The notes beneath the pieces are model-generated. The model saw nothing but the letters and a program-made list of their open reading frames with translations. It ran no database searches and was not told the DNA's origin. Below, piece after piece: positions 1 to 9,783 of a DNA stretch of 64,000 nt. A program made the translations under genes and the position numbers. The DNA is from Hepsetus odoe (lineage: Eukaryota; Chordata; Actinopteri; Characiformes; Hepsetidae), in contig CM029370.1 of the NCBI GenBank assembly GCA_017165825.1, forward strand, positions 26,708,459 through 26,772,458, in the 5' to 3' direction. Each line of letters begins with the position of its first letter. Position 1 is the first letter of the stretch.

Positions 1-237
1 TGCCATTCTGTAAAGTGCTGTCCAGCAGTCTTTGCATTTGCAATAAGAGATCCAAAATCCAAAATATATTTCTTTAATAACCACTTTCAATCCTTAAACC
101 CTTAACAGAAGATTAAATATGACACGTAGCAGCATGGCCACTCTAGCCCAGACTCCACCAGGTTGACAGCACCAGGTCGGGCCGGAGACATAGCCGCCGG
201 ATGGGCTTTTATTAAATGTGACCAGTGGACAATCAAA

Positions 238-470
238 AAGTGAAAGTGACAACCCTTGTCATTGCAAGATCACAGCACAGCGAACCACAACAAAATTGGA
301 CCTCTGCATTTAACCCAAGCACACAAACACTGTGCAGCTATTGAAAGCGCCCACGGAGCAGTGGCAGTACCTTGCTCAAGGGTACCTCAGGGCAACCTAC
401 TGGTGAGGGAATCGAACCCACAATCTTCCGATTCGGGGGCAACTCCCTAACCACTAGGCCACCGCTGCCC
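238..470 (-). repeat. SINE-A copy (tRNA-derived), near full length
   Basis: Reversed copy. The head complement reads GGGCAGCGGTGGCCTAGTGG with a B-box-like GGGTTCGATTCC, and the tail ends in GTCACTTTCACTT. This family recurs about two dozen times in the window, and its A and B boxes indicate a Pol III tRNA-type promoter. Confidence 0.85.
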
Positions 471-475
471 AATCA

Positions 476-950
476 GTAAGTTTGTGAATAAATTAGAATA
501 TCCTGCTTAATACATTTCCATAAGCTTTCATAATTATTTTTTTCTGTTCTGTTGTACTCTAACTTCCTTCTCACAGCCTAAAGTCAGAGACATCGAGTGG
601 AATGGACTTTGCACTTGTTTAGAATATTTTTAGATAATATATGGTTGGATGGATCACAACTGCACAATAGTGCTTTGCACAACTGCAAAGCACTATTGTG
701 GACTTCAGCCCAAATCTAAAGTCTTGGCCAGATTTAACTCAGATTAAAACCAGATTTCTCCCATGGTGACAGGTTGTTTGCTTATGCAAGTAGATAAACA
801 AAAATATTCAGTATTCATATTCATTTTTACCAAATCAATCGTCCTCAAAACATGAGCTTGCTTAAGAGGTCTAGATGTCTTCTTATGAAGTGATTTTATC
901 AATTTAGTCAAGAATTGCCAGTTAAAGAGACTTAATTGACACTGATGTGG
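476..950. other. Unique intronic sequence
   Basis: AT-rich. It contains the perfect hairpin at 663-700; nothing else was recognised. Confidence 0.5.
663..700. repeat. Perfect 17-bp inverted repeat with 4-base loop
   Basis: Arms CACAATAGTGCTTTGCA (663-679) and its exact complement (684-700) are separated by CAAC. No larger element was seen around it. It could extrude as a cruciform or, if transcribed, fold as a short hairpin. Confidence 0.9.
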
Positions 951-1115
951 TGGCATTGGTGGCCTAGTGATTTGGGACTTGGCCCCCTAATTAGAAGGTT
1001 GTGGGTTTGTGTCTCAGATCAGTAGGTTACCCTGAGCAAGATACTGTCCCCGTCACTGCTCCTTGGGTGCTGGATGTATGGCTGCTCCCTGCTGTTCTTT
1101 CACTGTATTCTGTGC
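951..1115 (+). repeat. SINE-A copy, 3'-truncated
   Basis: GGTGGCCTAGTG head, B-box-like region and GAGCAAGATACTGTCCCCGT are visible; the tail is lost where SINE-B begins. Confidence 0.7.
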
Positions 1116-1120
1116 GTTCT

Positions 1121-1297
1121 TGGGTTGGTGGTGGTCCAGTGGTAGGATAGTTGCCTGTGGTCCAAGAGGTTACAGGTTCAAATCCTACTTCCATCACTGG
1201 GTTCCTCATCAAAAACTTTAATAGTTGTTTCAGGGAGACTGTCCCTGTGATCAAGAAATGGAAGTTACTCTGGATAAGAGTGTCTGCTAAAATTAAA
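1121..1297 (+). repeat. SINE-B copy
   Basis: tRNA-like head GTGGTGGTCCAGTGGTAGG, B-box region CAGGTTCAAATCC and tail CTGGATAAGAGTGTCTGCTAAA. That tail is the widespread fish SINE/LINE 3' end (GGATAAGAGCGTCTGCTAAATG). Confidence 0.8.
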
Positions 1298-1717
1298 ATT
1301 CCAGTTTAGTTCAGCTCAACTCATCTCTGACTGTTAATGCCATTTTTTACGGCATGCATGCCCATTGTGTCCAATCTCTCTACTGGATTACTTCAAACGG
1401 CTCTTTTTCAGGACCGTTCCACCTGACAAGCTGCACGACAATAACGCTGGTGTCTCTGTTCACAGCAGCTGTTTTGTAACAATTAAAGTCTGCTAGCAAG
1501 ACCTCAGTGCTAGCACAACTGCATATGGCGCTCGCCTTTACTGAGGCGTGATAAAGCCCGAGCCACCGTTACAGTGTGCACACAACTCATTCAACCATAT
1601 GGGTTGTTAAGAAAAGCGATGCGTTACTTCATGGAAGTCGTTTAATTTGCTGTTTGCGCGCATGACTCCTCGCCTCGGAGCAGAAGGTCCACACCTCCTC
1701 CAACACTGACCGCACAC
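1298..1717. other. Unique intronic sequence
   Basis: Mixed composition with a few CpG near 1530-1690. No repeat or exon was recognised. Confidence 0.4.

Positions 1718-1763
<46 letters not shown>
1718..1763. repeat. (TG)n microsatellite
   Basis: Uninterrupted TG for about 40 bases. Confidence 0.97.
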
Positions 1764-1765
<2 letters not shown>

Positions 1766-1969
1766 ATGAGTGTCTGATCTCATATGTGCCCCCATCACCC
1801 CTGAAACACACCCACAGTAGCTTCTCACCAAACCACCTATTAAAAGCACAAGCTGCTTACATCACACACAACCCACATCCTCCATATCTCCATCACTCAC
1901 TCCTTCTCTCCTCCATCTCGTTTCTTTCCATTGCCATGTCCTCTTCTCCTGTTTTTCTGTTCGTTTCTC

Positions 1970-1971
1970 TT

Positions 1972-2031
<60 letters not shown>

Positions 2032-2050
2032 ACTCTTTCTCTCTCTCTGC
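1970..2050. repeat. (CT)n microsatellite
   Basis: An 80-base CT tract with a few TTT and CACT interruptions, within a pyrimidine-rich stretch that reaches about 2500 and creates long spurious open frames. Confidence 0.97.
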
Positions 2051-2277
2051 ATATCCCCTATTATCTGCTTCTTTTTCTTGCTGCCTTGTTCTTCCTCCCC
2101 TCATCATTTTTTTTGTATGTTCTCTGTCTTATTCTTTGTAATCCCCCCCTCCCTGTTTAGTTGTTTTCCCAGCTCTTCAACTTCCTTCTCTTTCATATCG
2201 GCCCGTCTTTCTGTTTTCTCACCTTCTTTGTCGCTCTTTGTCTCTGTCGCTCTCTTTTTTCTCCCTCTCTTCTATAT

Positions 2278-2326
<49 letters not shown>

Positions 2327-2840
2327 CTACTCCATTGCTCTCCCTCTCTTTTTCTTTCTCTCTTTCCTCATTGGTATTGTGTATGTCCTTTTTCATTGTC
2401 CTACTTCTTACTCTATCCTTTGCTCTTTTTCGCTCTGTCTGTTCATTTCTCTCTTTCTTTCTCTCTCTCTCTTTCACTCTTGCATAGAACTGGCAGTGTC
2501 ATGATGATGAGAAATTTGCTGGATCTTGTGCCATTCCACCTGAGCGTGAGTGCCTCAATCCGCTGCCTTTTGAATCCTCTGCCTTTGATCTGCTCCGTGC
2601 CCTTTTGTTTTGATCCTGCGTTCGTTTTTCTTCGTCTCATTGCAAAGGCCAGAGCTTGTTTTACATACAATGTCTTTCTGTCTTACCCACGTCATTCACA
2701 AATGGTGTATGATTCCCCCCTCAGTTCAGATGATTCTGACTCCACTTTTGAAGTGCTTTCTCATGTTTCTTTCTATTCCTGGTTGGAAAACTTGGGTTAT
2801 GAGCTATCGATCTGTATGGAAAAGGCTGAGTTAATACACC
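2050..2840. other. Pyrimidine-rich intronic stretch
   Basis: C/T-rich on the plus strand around the AT tract, then ordinary sequence from about 2480. The 304-codon open frame across it is low-complexity Ser/Leu/Phe and is not regarded as a gene. Confidence 0.6.
2272..2325. repeat. (AT)n microsatellite
   Basis: About 50 bases of alternating TA with one AA break. It is flanked on both sides by CT-rich DNA. Confidence 0.97.
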
Positions 2841-3060
2841 AGTGAGCCACTTAATTAGGTATAAACATCATGTATTTATAATCACTGTCCATTTGATCAG
2901 CTACATTAACCATATTGGTGCAGTTTGTAGTTTACAGTTGCAGACTGTATCATTTGAATGTAGGCTGTTTTCAGCACAGCAGTGACTCTGACATGACTGT
3001 GGCTTACTAATTACTTTTATCACTGTTATGGTACCACATAGTGCTGGTTGCCTAGCCTTC
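2840..3060. repeat. Decayed copy of a common teleost interspersed repeat
   Basis: CACTTAATTAGGTATAAACA, CACTGTCCATTTGATCAGCT and TCAGCACAGCAGTGACTCTG match a high-copy teleost repeat I recall, which contains CAGCACTGCAGTGACACTGA. The class is unknown; I infer a non-autonomous DNA element. Divergence is high. Confidence 0.5.
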
Positions 3061-4840
3061 ATCTTCATCTTCACCTCTCATCTTCACAAAGAGAAAGAGC
3101 AAGCATTCACAAAACTCACTGGTCTGTAGCTGTTCATAGAACCTAGTGTCTGCTAAATGTCATAAAAAGGAAAATGTAAGGCCATTTCAAAAGAAACATG
3201 TAGGTTCATTGGTGGGTTTTAATTATAAACACACTTTTGAGCTTTTATTATCATTATTGCAATATGTACAAAACATGTCCAAGAAACCTCTGATCCAAAC
3301 CAACAGGGCCAAAAATGCTGAATAAAACCAGAATCGAGTTCAGCGACAATAACTGCAGTATTGAGGTGGTGGTTGTTGTTAACATGGGCCTCGACCAATC
3401 CGGTATGGGAATCTGCTTTATTTCATTTTAGCACATCCTCAGGTTCCACCCCTCCAAAAAATCAGCTTTAGCTCTTAGGAAAATATTGTCATTCATACAA
3501 TGAGTTTTCGCAAGCAGCTGCACATTCCCAAACATCAGGCGATAAAATATGACATTTGCAATTCAGTGTTGTCAGAACTTTATTATTTAGATATTTTTGG
3601 CCAAATTAAAGATGATAATATGCTGCAAGCATGCCACTGCACCATGACTTCTACCAACATCCACTTAAAAATAAGTGCAAAAGTTCATTTTACTGTTCGA
3701 AGCAGAGGTAGTCTCTCTGTAAGTTTCTCTGAAAACTCCTCTGACATTTTATTAATGATTGCATGCTAAATGCATCCTTGAGCATTAAACACTTACATCC
3801 CAGTCAGGATCTTTCTCACTGATGGAGCTGCTTAATGCTAAACTGAATGAACCAACACCCTTGATATGCAGATGGCTGTCACATGACCTGTTGTCATGAA
3901 TCATGAATGTGCTTGTCTTGCCTAGACCCTTTCCAGCCTGAGGGCAAGAGCATTACAGAATAGAGACAAACACACATTTTCAGACTTCATTATTTTCAAT
4001 GGACCTTTATTTTCAATGGACCAGAGAGTGTGCTCAGTGCAAACTCGAAACATTACTCTTCAATCATCAGAGTGAAGTCAGTGATGAGTGTGCAGTGCTG
4101 ACTCACACTTTAGTCGTGCCTTAAGCTTAGTATAGGACAAGCATAAGACTGATGTTCTAAAGACATCGGTGCGATTTCAATGTTTCCCATCATTCCTAGT
4201 AATTAATGCCTGAGCTGTGGGCATTGTCCCTACAGAGGATGTCATTACATGACGCAAACACAAGAGGATATTGAGAGCAGCCGTAGTGCTATCATTCCAG
4301 TCGTCCAGGTACAAGGAAATGAAAACGTAAGCCGTCCTTTTGAATCCTAAACTCTCATTCTCTACTGTGTTGAGGAAAATGCTTTTTTATAGGCGACTGG
4401 GTGGCCTTCTTCTTTAACCCACCTGGGCCAAGATTTCTAAATCTGATGTTTTTTTCATTCATTTGTACTCTGATTTTCCCCAAACTGCTCTGAGAACAAA
4501 CTGGCGGGTTTCTTTCTGAGTTATATGGAAATGAAATGATGACCTGTGACCACATTATTCCAGCTGTGCAGTGATTCATGGAATGAATTACATTGGTATT
4601 GAACTTACATTCAGTATCAACAGGTTTGAATCTGACCCTTTGTAGGTTCAATTTTCATCGAGTTCAAATCATAACCAGCAGAAGATCCCCAGTCACATGA
4701 GCGGTGTCAGTGATTTCCACAGCCAGGGTGACAAATGGGGCGGCCCCAGAACTTCCAGACCTTCAGTCTGAAAACTGAATTACTTCTCTAAAACCCGACC
4801 TGCTGATGAGATCAATACAGCACTATGACCACACTACTGA
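3061..4840. other. Unique intronic sequence
   Basis: No gene or clear repeat. A 16-base direct duplication (TATTTTCAATGGACC twice) occurs near 3990-4022. Confidence 0.45.
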
Positions 4841-4843
4841 TGA

Positions 4844-4949
4844 AGACTCTCTCTCTCTCTCTCTCTCTCCCTTTCATTATACTCTTTTTCTTCTTACCCA
4901 TTTTCCTCACCTTACTCTTTTATCTATCCCATTTACTCACTCTACCTCC

Positions 4950-4981
<32 letters not shown>

Positions 4982-5130
4982 GTTTGCTCATTCTTTTCTC
5001 CTTTTATTCTCTGTATTTATCCCATTTTTCTATTCCCCATCTCCCCTCTTTTCTCTTTGTCTTTTTTTTTCTTTTCTCCTTTTATGTCCTTTTTTTTCTC
5101 CTTTTCTCTTATTTCTCCTTTTATGACCTT
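4844..5130. repeat. CT-rich low-complexity region
   Basis: It contains CT runs at 4846-4869 and 4952-4980 plus T/C-rich filler to about 5130. The short open frames in it are Ser/Leu/Phe-rich artefacts. Confidence 0.9.
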
Positions 5131-6337
5131 GTCTTCTTTGTTGATTTCGGATAACCCGTGCACTGGGTACACTGCACTCCACTCCCTCTGCTGACGTCCT
5201 CTTCTGACCCTCCAACACAGGCTTGAATTGTCGGCTCTCATTTAACCCTCCGCGCTTGATGAGTATCTAGTGACTGAAAGCTTGTTAAACTCCCTTTTCA
5301 TGCACCTGTGGTCTTCGAACAATGTGAAAATGAAGTTTTTTTTTTTTACAGTGTCAGACAGAATCTTCTCATCCCTCCTACTCCAACCCATCCACTCTGA
5401 CTGTGAGGATTTTTCACTTTAATTGATAAATGGAGCCCACACGCCCACTCGCCGAGGCATCATAGACGGGACGCAGATGCTATTCTTGCGAGCGTGCCAC
5501 ACGCTCTTCCAGTGACATTTCAGCGCCGTGCAGCCATGCTCTCCCCGCACTGCTAAATATGCAGCACTCTCGCTGCAATATTCATAAATATAAACAACCC
5601 TCCATCTGTTAATAGACAGTTTTTGAAATGTCACATCTTGGTTTGTGACAGACACATCCCGCATGCACACAAAACAAGCCCCTGCATGCGCATTAAAAAG
5701 GGGCTGGAAATAGAAGGCCGCTGATTAGCACACGCTTCCTCTCGGAGCCCCACGCCTTGTGTCTGCTATTATTTTAATCGCACCAAATTAATTCAGTTCT
5801 GCTAAATGAGCTAATTTCATGCTCTTGTGAACAGACAAAACTCCACGACTGGCAAGGATTGTCTCCCGCATGGCAGCTGCAAAACACAATGGATGTGGAT
5901 GATGTGGCCTTGTTTACAAGAGCTGCGCATCACACCCTGGCCAGTAGCATCAGTGGGTGGAGCCTAAACCATTCATCTTTTAGGCATTTGTTAAGTGCAG
6001 AGCATGACATCGGCGCTCTGTTTCTGCACAGTGCAGATCAGTTGTGGGTGCCAGAGCAACAGCACAGCAACACATTCTGTATCACCTGTAATGCCCAGCC
6101 TGATACAGATGAATGCGGTCTCGTTGATTTGAGGACATCCAGCAGCACAGACACTGTGTGCTCTATTTAAAATTATAGTTCAGCAAATTTACACATTTTT
6201 CCTGACAAATTTATATGCCATTACTTTTGCACAGAGTACATTTTCTAACCCTGCAAAGAAAAGTAAATCTGCAAAAGGATGTCATCTGTAGGCAGTACCT
6301 ATTTTTTTTAACCTCAAGAAATTGTGATTTGATAGCA
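5131..6337. other. Unique intronic sequence, possible conserved element near 5680-5840
   Basis: No exon recognised. The part from 5680 to 5840 is repeat-free, with balanced composition and homeobox-type ATTA/TAAT cores (GCACCAAATTAATTC, TGCTAAATGAGC). It could be a conserved enhancer; this is a guess from appearance only. Confidence 0.25.
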
Positions 6338-6342
6338 GTGCC
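6338..6342. repeat. Target-site duplication GTGCC (left)
   Basis: The five bases GTGCC directly precede the LTR end TGTAACGG and match 10518-10522 directly after the other LTR. This marks the insertion boundary. Confidence 0.85.
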
Positions 6343-6675
6343 TGTAACGGTGGTGGGGTTCAGGGAGGACGCCAACGCTGAGCCAGGAGTTCGGATCAAA
6401 AACCTTTATTAACTATATTTACAAAAACAAGAAACAAGGACTGCAGTCTTAACTAAAACAAGGGAACTGCAGCCTAAACCAAGATACCCAGATGACCAAA
6501 CACAAAACCACCATAAAGTGTAGGCAGAGCCTAACAAATGAGCCGCGCTCTGTTCTGACTCATCGGGGCTTAAATAGTCAGCCCCAATGAAACACACCTG
6601 TGCCTTCATTAGCTCAGGTGTGTTCAGTCAGAACAGAGCGCCCTCTATCGTGCACAAAACACCTCATCCGTGACA
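6343..6675 (-). repeat. 3' LTR of the IQ element
   Basis: It has the same 333-bp length as the other LTR, with a TATA-like box at 6570-6577 and AATAAA at 6405-6410 on the minus strand. The internal reading frame ends inside it: its TGA at 6664-6666 is formed by TGTCACGGATGA at the LTR edge. The U3 part contains nested inverted repeats around the TATA box. Confidence 0.93.
6405..6410 (-). terminator. AATAAA polyadenylation signal in the 3' LTR
   Basis: TTTATT on the plus strand is AATAAA on the minus strand, inside GTTAATAAAGG. It is correctly placed to end transcripts that start in the 5' LTR. Confidence 0.6.
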
Positions 6676-6692
6676 GAACCCCCCCCCAAAAG
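6676..6692 (-). promoter_or_regulatory. G-run, putative polypurine tract
   Basis: On the minus strand the sequence is TTTTGGGGGGGGGTTC directly before the LTR start TGTCACGG. A G-rich run beside the 3' LTR is where plus-strand DNA synthesis is primed in LTR elements. It is still within the reading frame (FGGGF). Confidence 0.55.
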
Positions 6693-7407
6693 GCGCGGCT
6701 CCCGAAGTGCCAAACACAGCCGAACCTCTGGGGGGAGGCCAAGAACACCAAAACTTTACAAAAGACAAAAGTCCCTTGTTGGGACGTACGGTCAGGTCCA
6801 CAAAATACATGAAAAGGACCTCCGACCAGACATGTGAGGCAGCTGGTGGTGGTGAGGGGAATCCCAGCAGTTCAGTCCACCCTTTTGACTGATGTCTGAA
6901 CCCGACCCTAGAGTCACTGGAGGAATCGCCTGATTCAGTGGAAAGCCTCGCCTTGGCGGAACCTGAAAGAGAGCTAAACACAGATCTTAAACGGTTCAAA
7001 GAGGAAGTCTTTTTCACATAGTCCGAACCCTGTTTCCAACCCTTGCCATCTTTGTTCTTCACGTCTCTTATCACAGAATCCACAGTACAGAAGCTGTCGT
7101 TCACTTCCTTAAACTGAGGCAGGTCATTGCTGATGTCCTTTGGCTCCTTCCTCTTCTCGGTCGTACTTCCCTGCTGCTTGGAGCTCAGTGAGGCAGCATC
7201 CCAGCTCCTGGTTCCACTACAAGAAGTTCCACTTGAATTCCTCCACGAACCACCTTGTTCCGAGTCTGCTGAACTCGGAGGGTGAACTAAAGGTGGGGAG
7301 TCATCATGCAGCTGTTCAACCTCTGGAATCTCTGCCGGCTTCTCCATCAGACTGTTCCTCAGCTGCTCCGCTCTGGCGTTAACCACCAGGGTCCCAGCAT
7401 GCACTGG

Positions 7408-8034
7408 TGTCTGTGGAGTGAGTTGAGATTCGAAGATTGCCAATCTTGCTTCCATACCTCTAACCTGCTTCTCCAGCTCGCTGAGCTTACTGGCCTCACT
7501 TTGGGCTTCTCTCAGTTCAGCCTGCAGAGCAACGTTGTGGTCCTGCACCCATCTCAACTCTGCTCTGGTCTGATTCAGTTGTTCTTCCATAGTGGCTATT
7601 TTAGCTTCCAGCTTCTCCTGAATGGTTGGAGTCTCAACTTTCCTCGTTGTCTGGCAGACAGTTAGGTTCCTCTGTTCATCCGTTCTCTCCAGCCTTTCTC
7701 TTTGGACAGCAGTCACAGCGTGCAGCTTTATTCTAGAGACATCTCTCCCTTCTCTGATTTTCGCGCTCTTTCCTTGAAGCTCACCTTTGTCTTGAGCCAG
7801 AGCTTTTCTTTCTGTTTCCATGGCTTCAATCTCCCCTTGGCAACTGGACAAGAGTCCTTTGGTCCTCTCCAGCTGAGGAAGCAGATAGGTGATCCTTTCC
7901 TTGCGTTTCAACCCTTCATTCGTGACCGAGGCATTCACCTGTAGCATCGAGGCTTCTTTCGCCATCAGCTGCTGGTAGAGCTCTGTCAGCAACTCCTCCT
8001 GTTCAGTGATCTGAACATTCATGTAGCTGATTTG
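7408..8034 (-). other. Region encoding a long coiled coil
   Basis: The sequence is heptad-like and charged, with ELLTELYQQLMAKEASML, KERITYLLPQLERTKGLL, EIEAMETERKALAQDKGEL and ELEKQVRGMEARLAIFE. The composition is that of a dimerising rod. I do not recognise the parent gene. It is followed by a Ser/Pro-rich tail with DDSPPLVHPPSSADSE. Confidence 0.6.
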
Positions 8035-8946
8035 TTCATCTCTGAGGTGAGATTGGATTGTCCTTGCAGCTCTGATCCGTTTGGCCAGATCCCTTGCCTG
8101 CTTTCCTCTGAATGACTTTTGCAAGCAAATTGCAGCATGTCTGAACAGCTGATACCTCTGCTTTTGTTGATGCCCAAGCTTCCACCTTCTGAACCTCCTC
8201 TGAAGAACACTTGCTGCCCAGCACTGCTTCTTGAAAACCAATCTTTGCTGGTGCATTCTTACTACAGCCTGGATCATGGTGGCAGCTTTGTGCATTGCAG
8301 CAACATTCTTTCGAACAGAAAAACCCCTAAAAGCTGCCTGGATGCATATCACTGACCTTCTCAATACCTGGAATCTCTCTTGCTCAAATTTACCCTTAGT
8401 GTAGGACCTAAAATGTCTTTGAATGATGATGGCTGACACCCTTATGGCTTGGTACTTTACTACCTCCCGGTGTCTTCTGAATGCAGCCTGAATCAGGGAA
8501 GCTGCCTGATGTTGCAGGATCACCTCCCTTCTGACCCTCTGACCTCTAAAGCAGGCTTGCAGGAACATTGCAGCAGAGCGCAATTTCATGAATTCCTCCC
8601 TCTGCTTTCTGGCATCAAGTGTGGAGCGATACCTAAGCTGGATGGCAATAGCAGCATACTTGATGCATAAATATCGCGTCCGAGCACAGTGAGCCCTGTA
8701 AGCACATTGTACCACAGTTGCAGCCTGGTGCTTCTGTTTCAGAGTCTGTCTGGTCTTTATCCCTCGGAATGCGGCTTGCAGAACAACAGCAGCCATTTTT
8801 TTCTCCTTCAAAGACTTCATTTCTTGCTTCATCATCTTGTTAGCTCGGTAATGTTGCTGAACAGTCCTGGCTGCCCACAGTAGCTTCAGGTAGTACTTTC
8901 TGCTCAAATGCTTCCTCACCTGTGCCTGAATGGTTACTGCAGCCTC
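8035..8946 (-). other. Region encoding 13 IQ (calmodulin-binding) motifs, ASPM-like
   Basis: Motifs of the form AA..IQ..FRG....R recur at spacings 23, 27, 23, 23, 27, 23, 23, 27, 23, 23, 27, 22. Examples are AAVVLQAAFRG, AAMFLQACFRG, SVICIQAAFRG and AAICLQKSFRG, which occupy the same slot in each 73-residue unit. IQ motifs bind calmodulin or myosin-type light chains. The supra-periodicity points to the ASPM array; the calponin-homology and ASH domains of ASPM are absent. Confidence 0.75.
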
Positions 8947-9234
8947 ATGTTCAATTTGCATCTGAACCCGAACTTTCATTCTAAACTTCCCACTAACCTG
9001 GAGCTGCTCCTTCTCGGTTTGCTGTGCAGCGGATGGCTTAGTGGGGCTGGGTTTATGGATCGACTCCTTGATGCCGCTTTCCTTGCTGTGAAGGGCTTCC
9101 TTAGTCGACCTCCCCAGTTGCACGATGCAGGACGCGGTCTCTGCCGTCCTCCAGCTCTCTGTGTCAGGAACGACCTTCTTTGCCACTGCCTCGCTTCTTT
9201 TGTTGCGGGCGGCCTTCTTGGTGTTCCTTTTGGT

Positions 9235-9375
9235 GGGCGCCGTGCTCTCGCGTTGTGGCGAGCTGGGCGCCGTGCTTTCACGTTGCGGTGAGCTGGGCGC
9301 CGTGCTTTCGCGTTGCGGCGAGCTGGGCGCCGTGCTCTCGCGTTGCGGCGAGCTGGGAGCCGTGCTCTCGCGTTG
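9235..9375 (-). repeat. 30-bp tandem repeat, about 5 units, coding
   Basis: The repeated unit encodes QRESTAPSSP and is GC-rich. It lies between the 39-bp array and the IQ region and probably forms a disordered linker. Confidence 0.9.
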
Positions 9376-9509
9376 AACAAGGCAAGGCGCGTTTGCTACC
9401 AACCTCTTGTGATTCGCGCTGGCCGTGTTCCCGCTATTAGCTGTGCGCGGTGCTTTCTCCGCTGGCGGATCGCGATTATTGGCGCGCGGCGCTTTCGGAG
9501 CTGAATCTC

Positions 9510-9783
9510 CGCATTGAGCCGCGGTTGACGTCGTGCTTCCGCGTTGAGCCGCTTGCGGTGCGGTTGGCGACGTGCTTCCGCGTTGAGCCGCTTGCGGCGC
9601 GGTTGGCGACGTGCTTCCGCGTTGAGCCGCTTGCGGCGCGGTTGGTGACGTGCTTCCGCGTTGAGCCGCTTGCGGCGCGGTTGGCGACGTGCTTCCGCGT
9701 TGAGCCGCTTGCGGCGCGGTTGGCTACGTGCTTCCGCGTTGAGCCGCTTGCGGCGCGGTTGGAGTCGTGCTTCCGCGTTGAGC
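9510..9783 (-). repeat. 39-bp tandem repeat, 7 units, coding
   Basis: A 39-bp period is visible from the recurring CGTGCTTCCGCG on the plus strand. Each unit encodes GSTSPTAPQAAQR. The units are nearly identical. One carries TAG in place of TCG and ends the open frame; another has TCA. The low divergence suggests recent unequal exchange or slippage. Confidence 0.9.

Noticed and set aside
1931..2845. 304-codon plus-strand open frame
   Set aside because: It is made by CT and AT repeats (Ser/Leu/Phe/Ile/Tyr strings) and has no domain. Low-complexity artefact.
6664..9402. Independent host gene of 912 codons
   Set aside because: The apparent start at 9402 is a TTG (not ATG). The frame continues in phase upstream to the TAG at 9724 and beyond, and the whole lies between two LTRs, so it is part of the retroelement.
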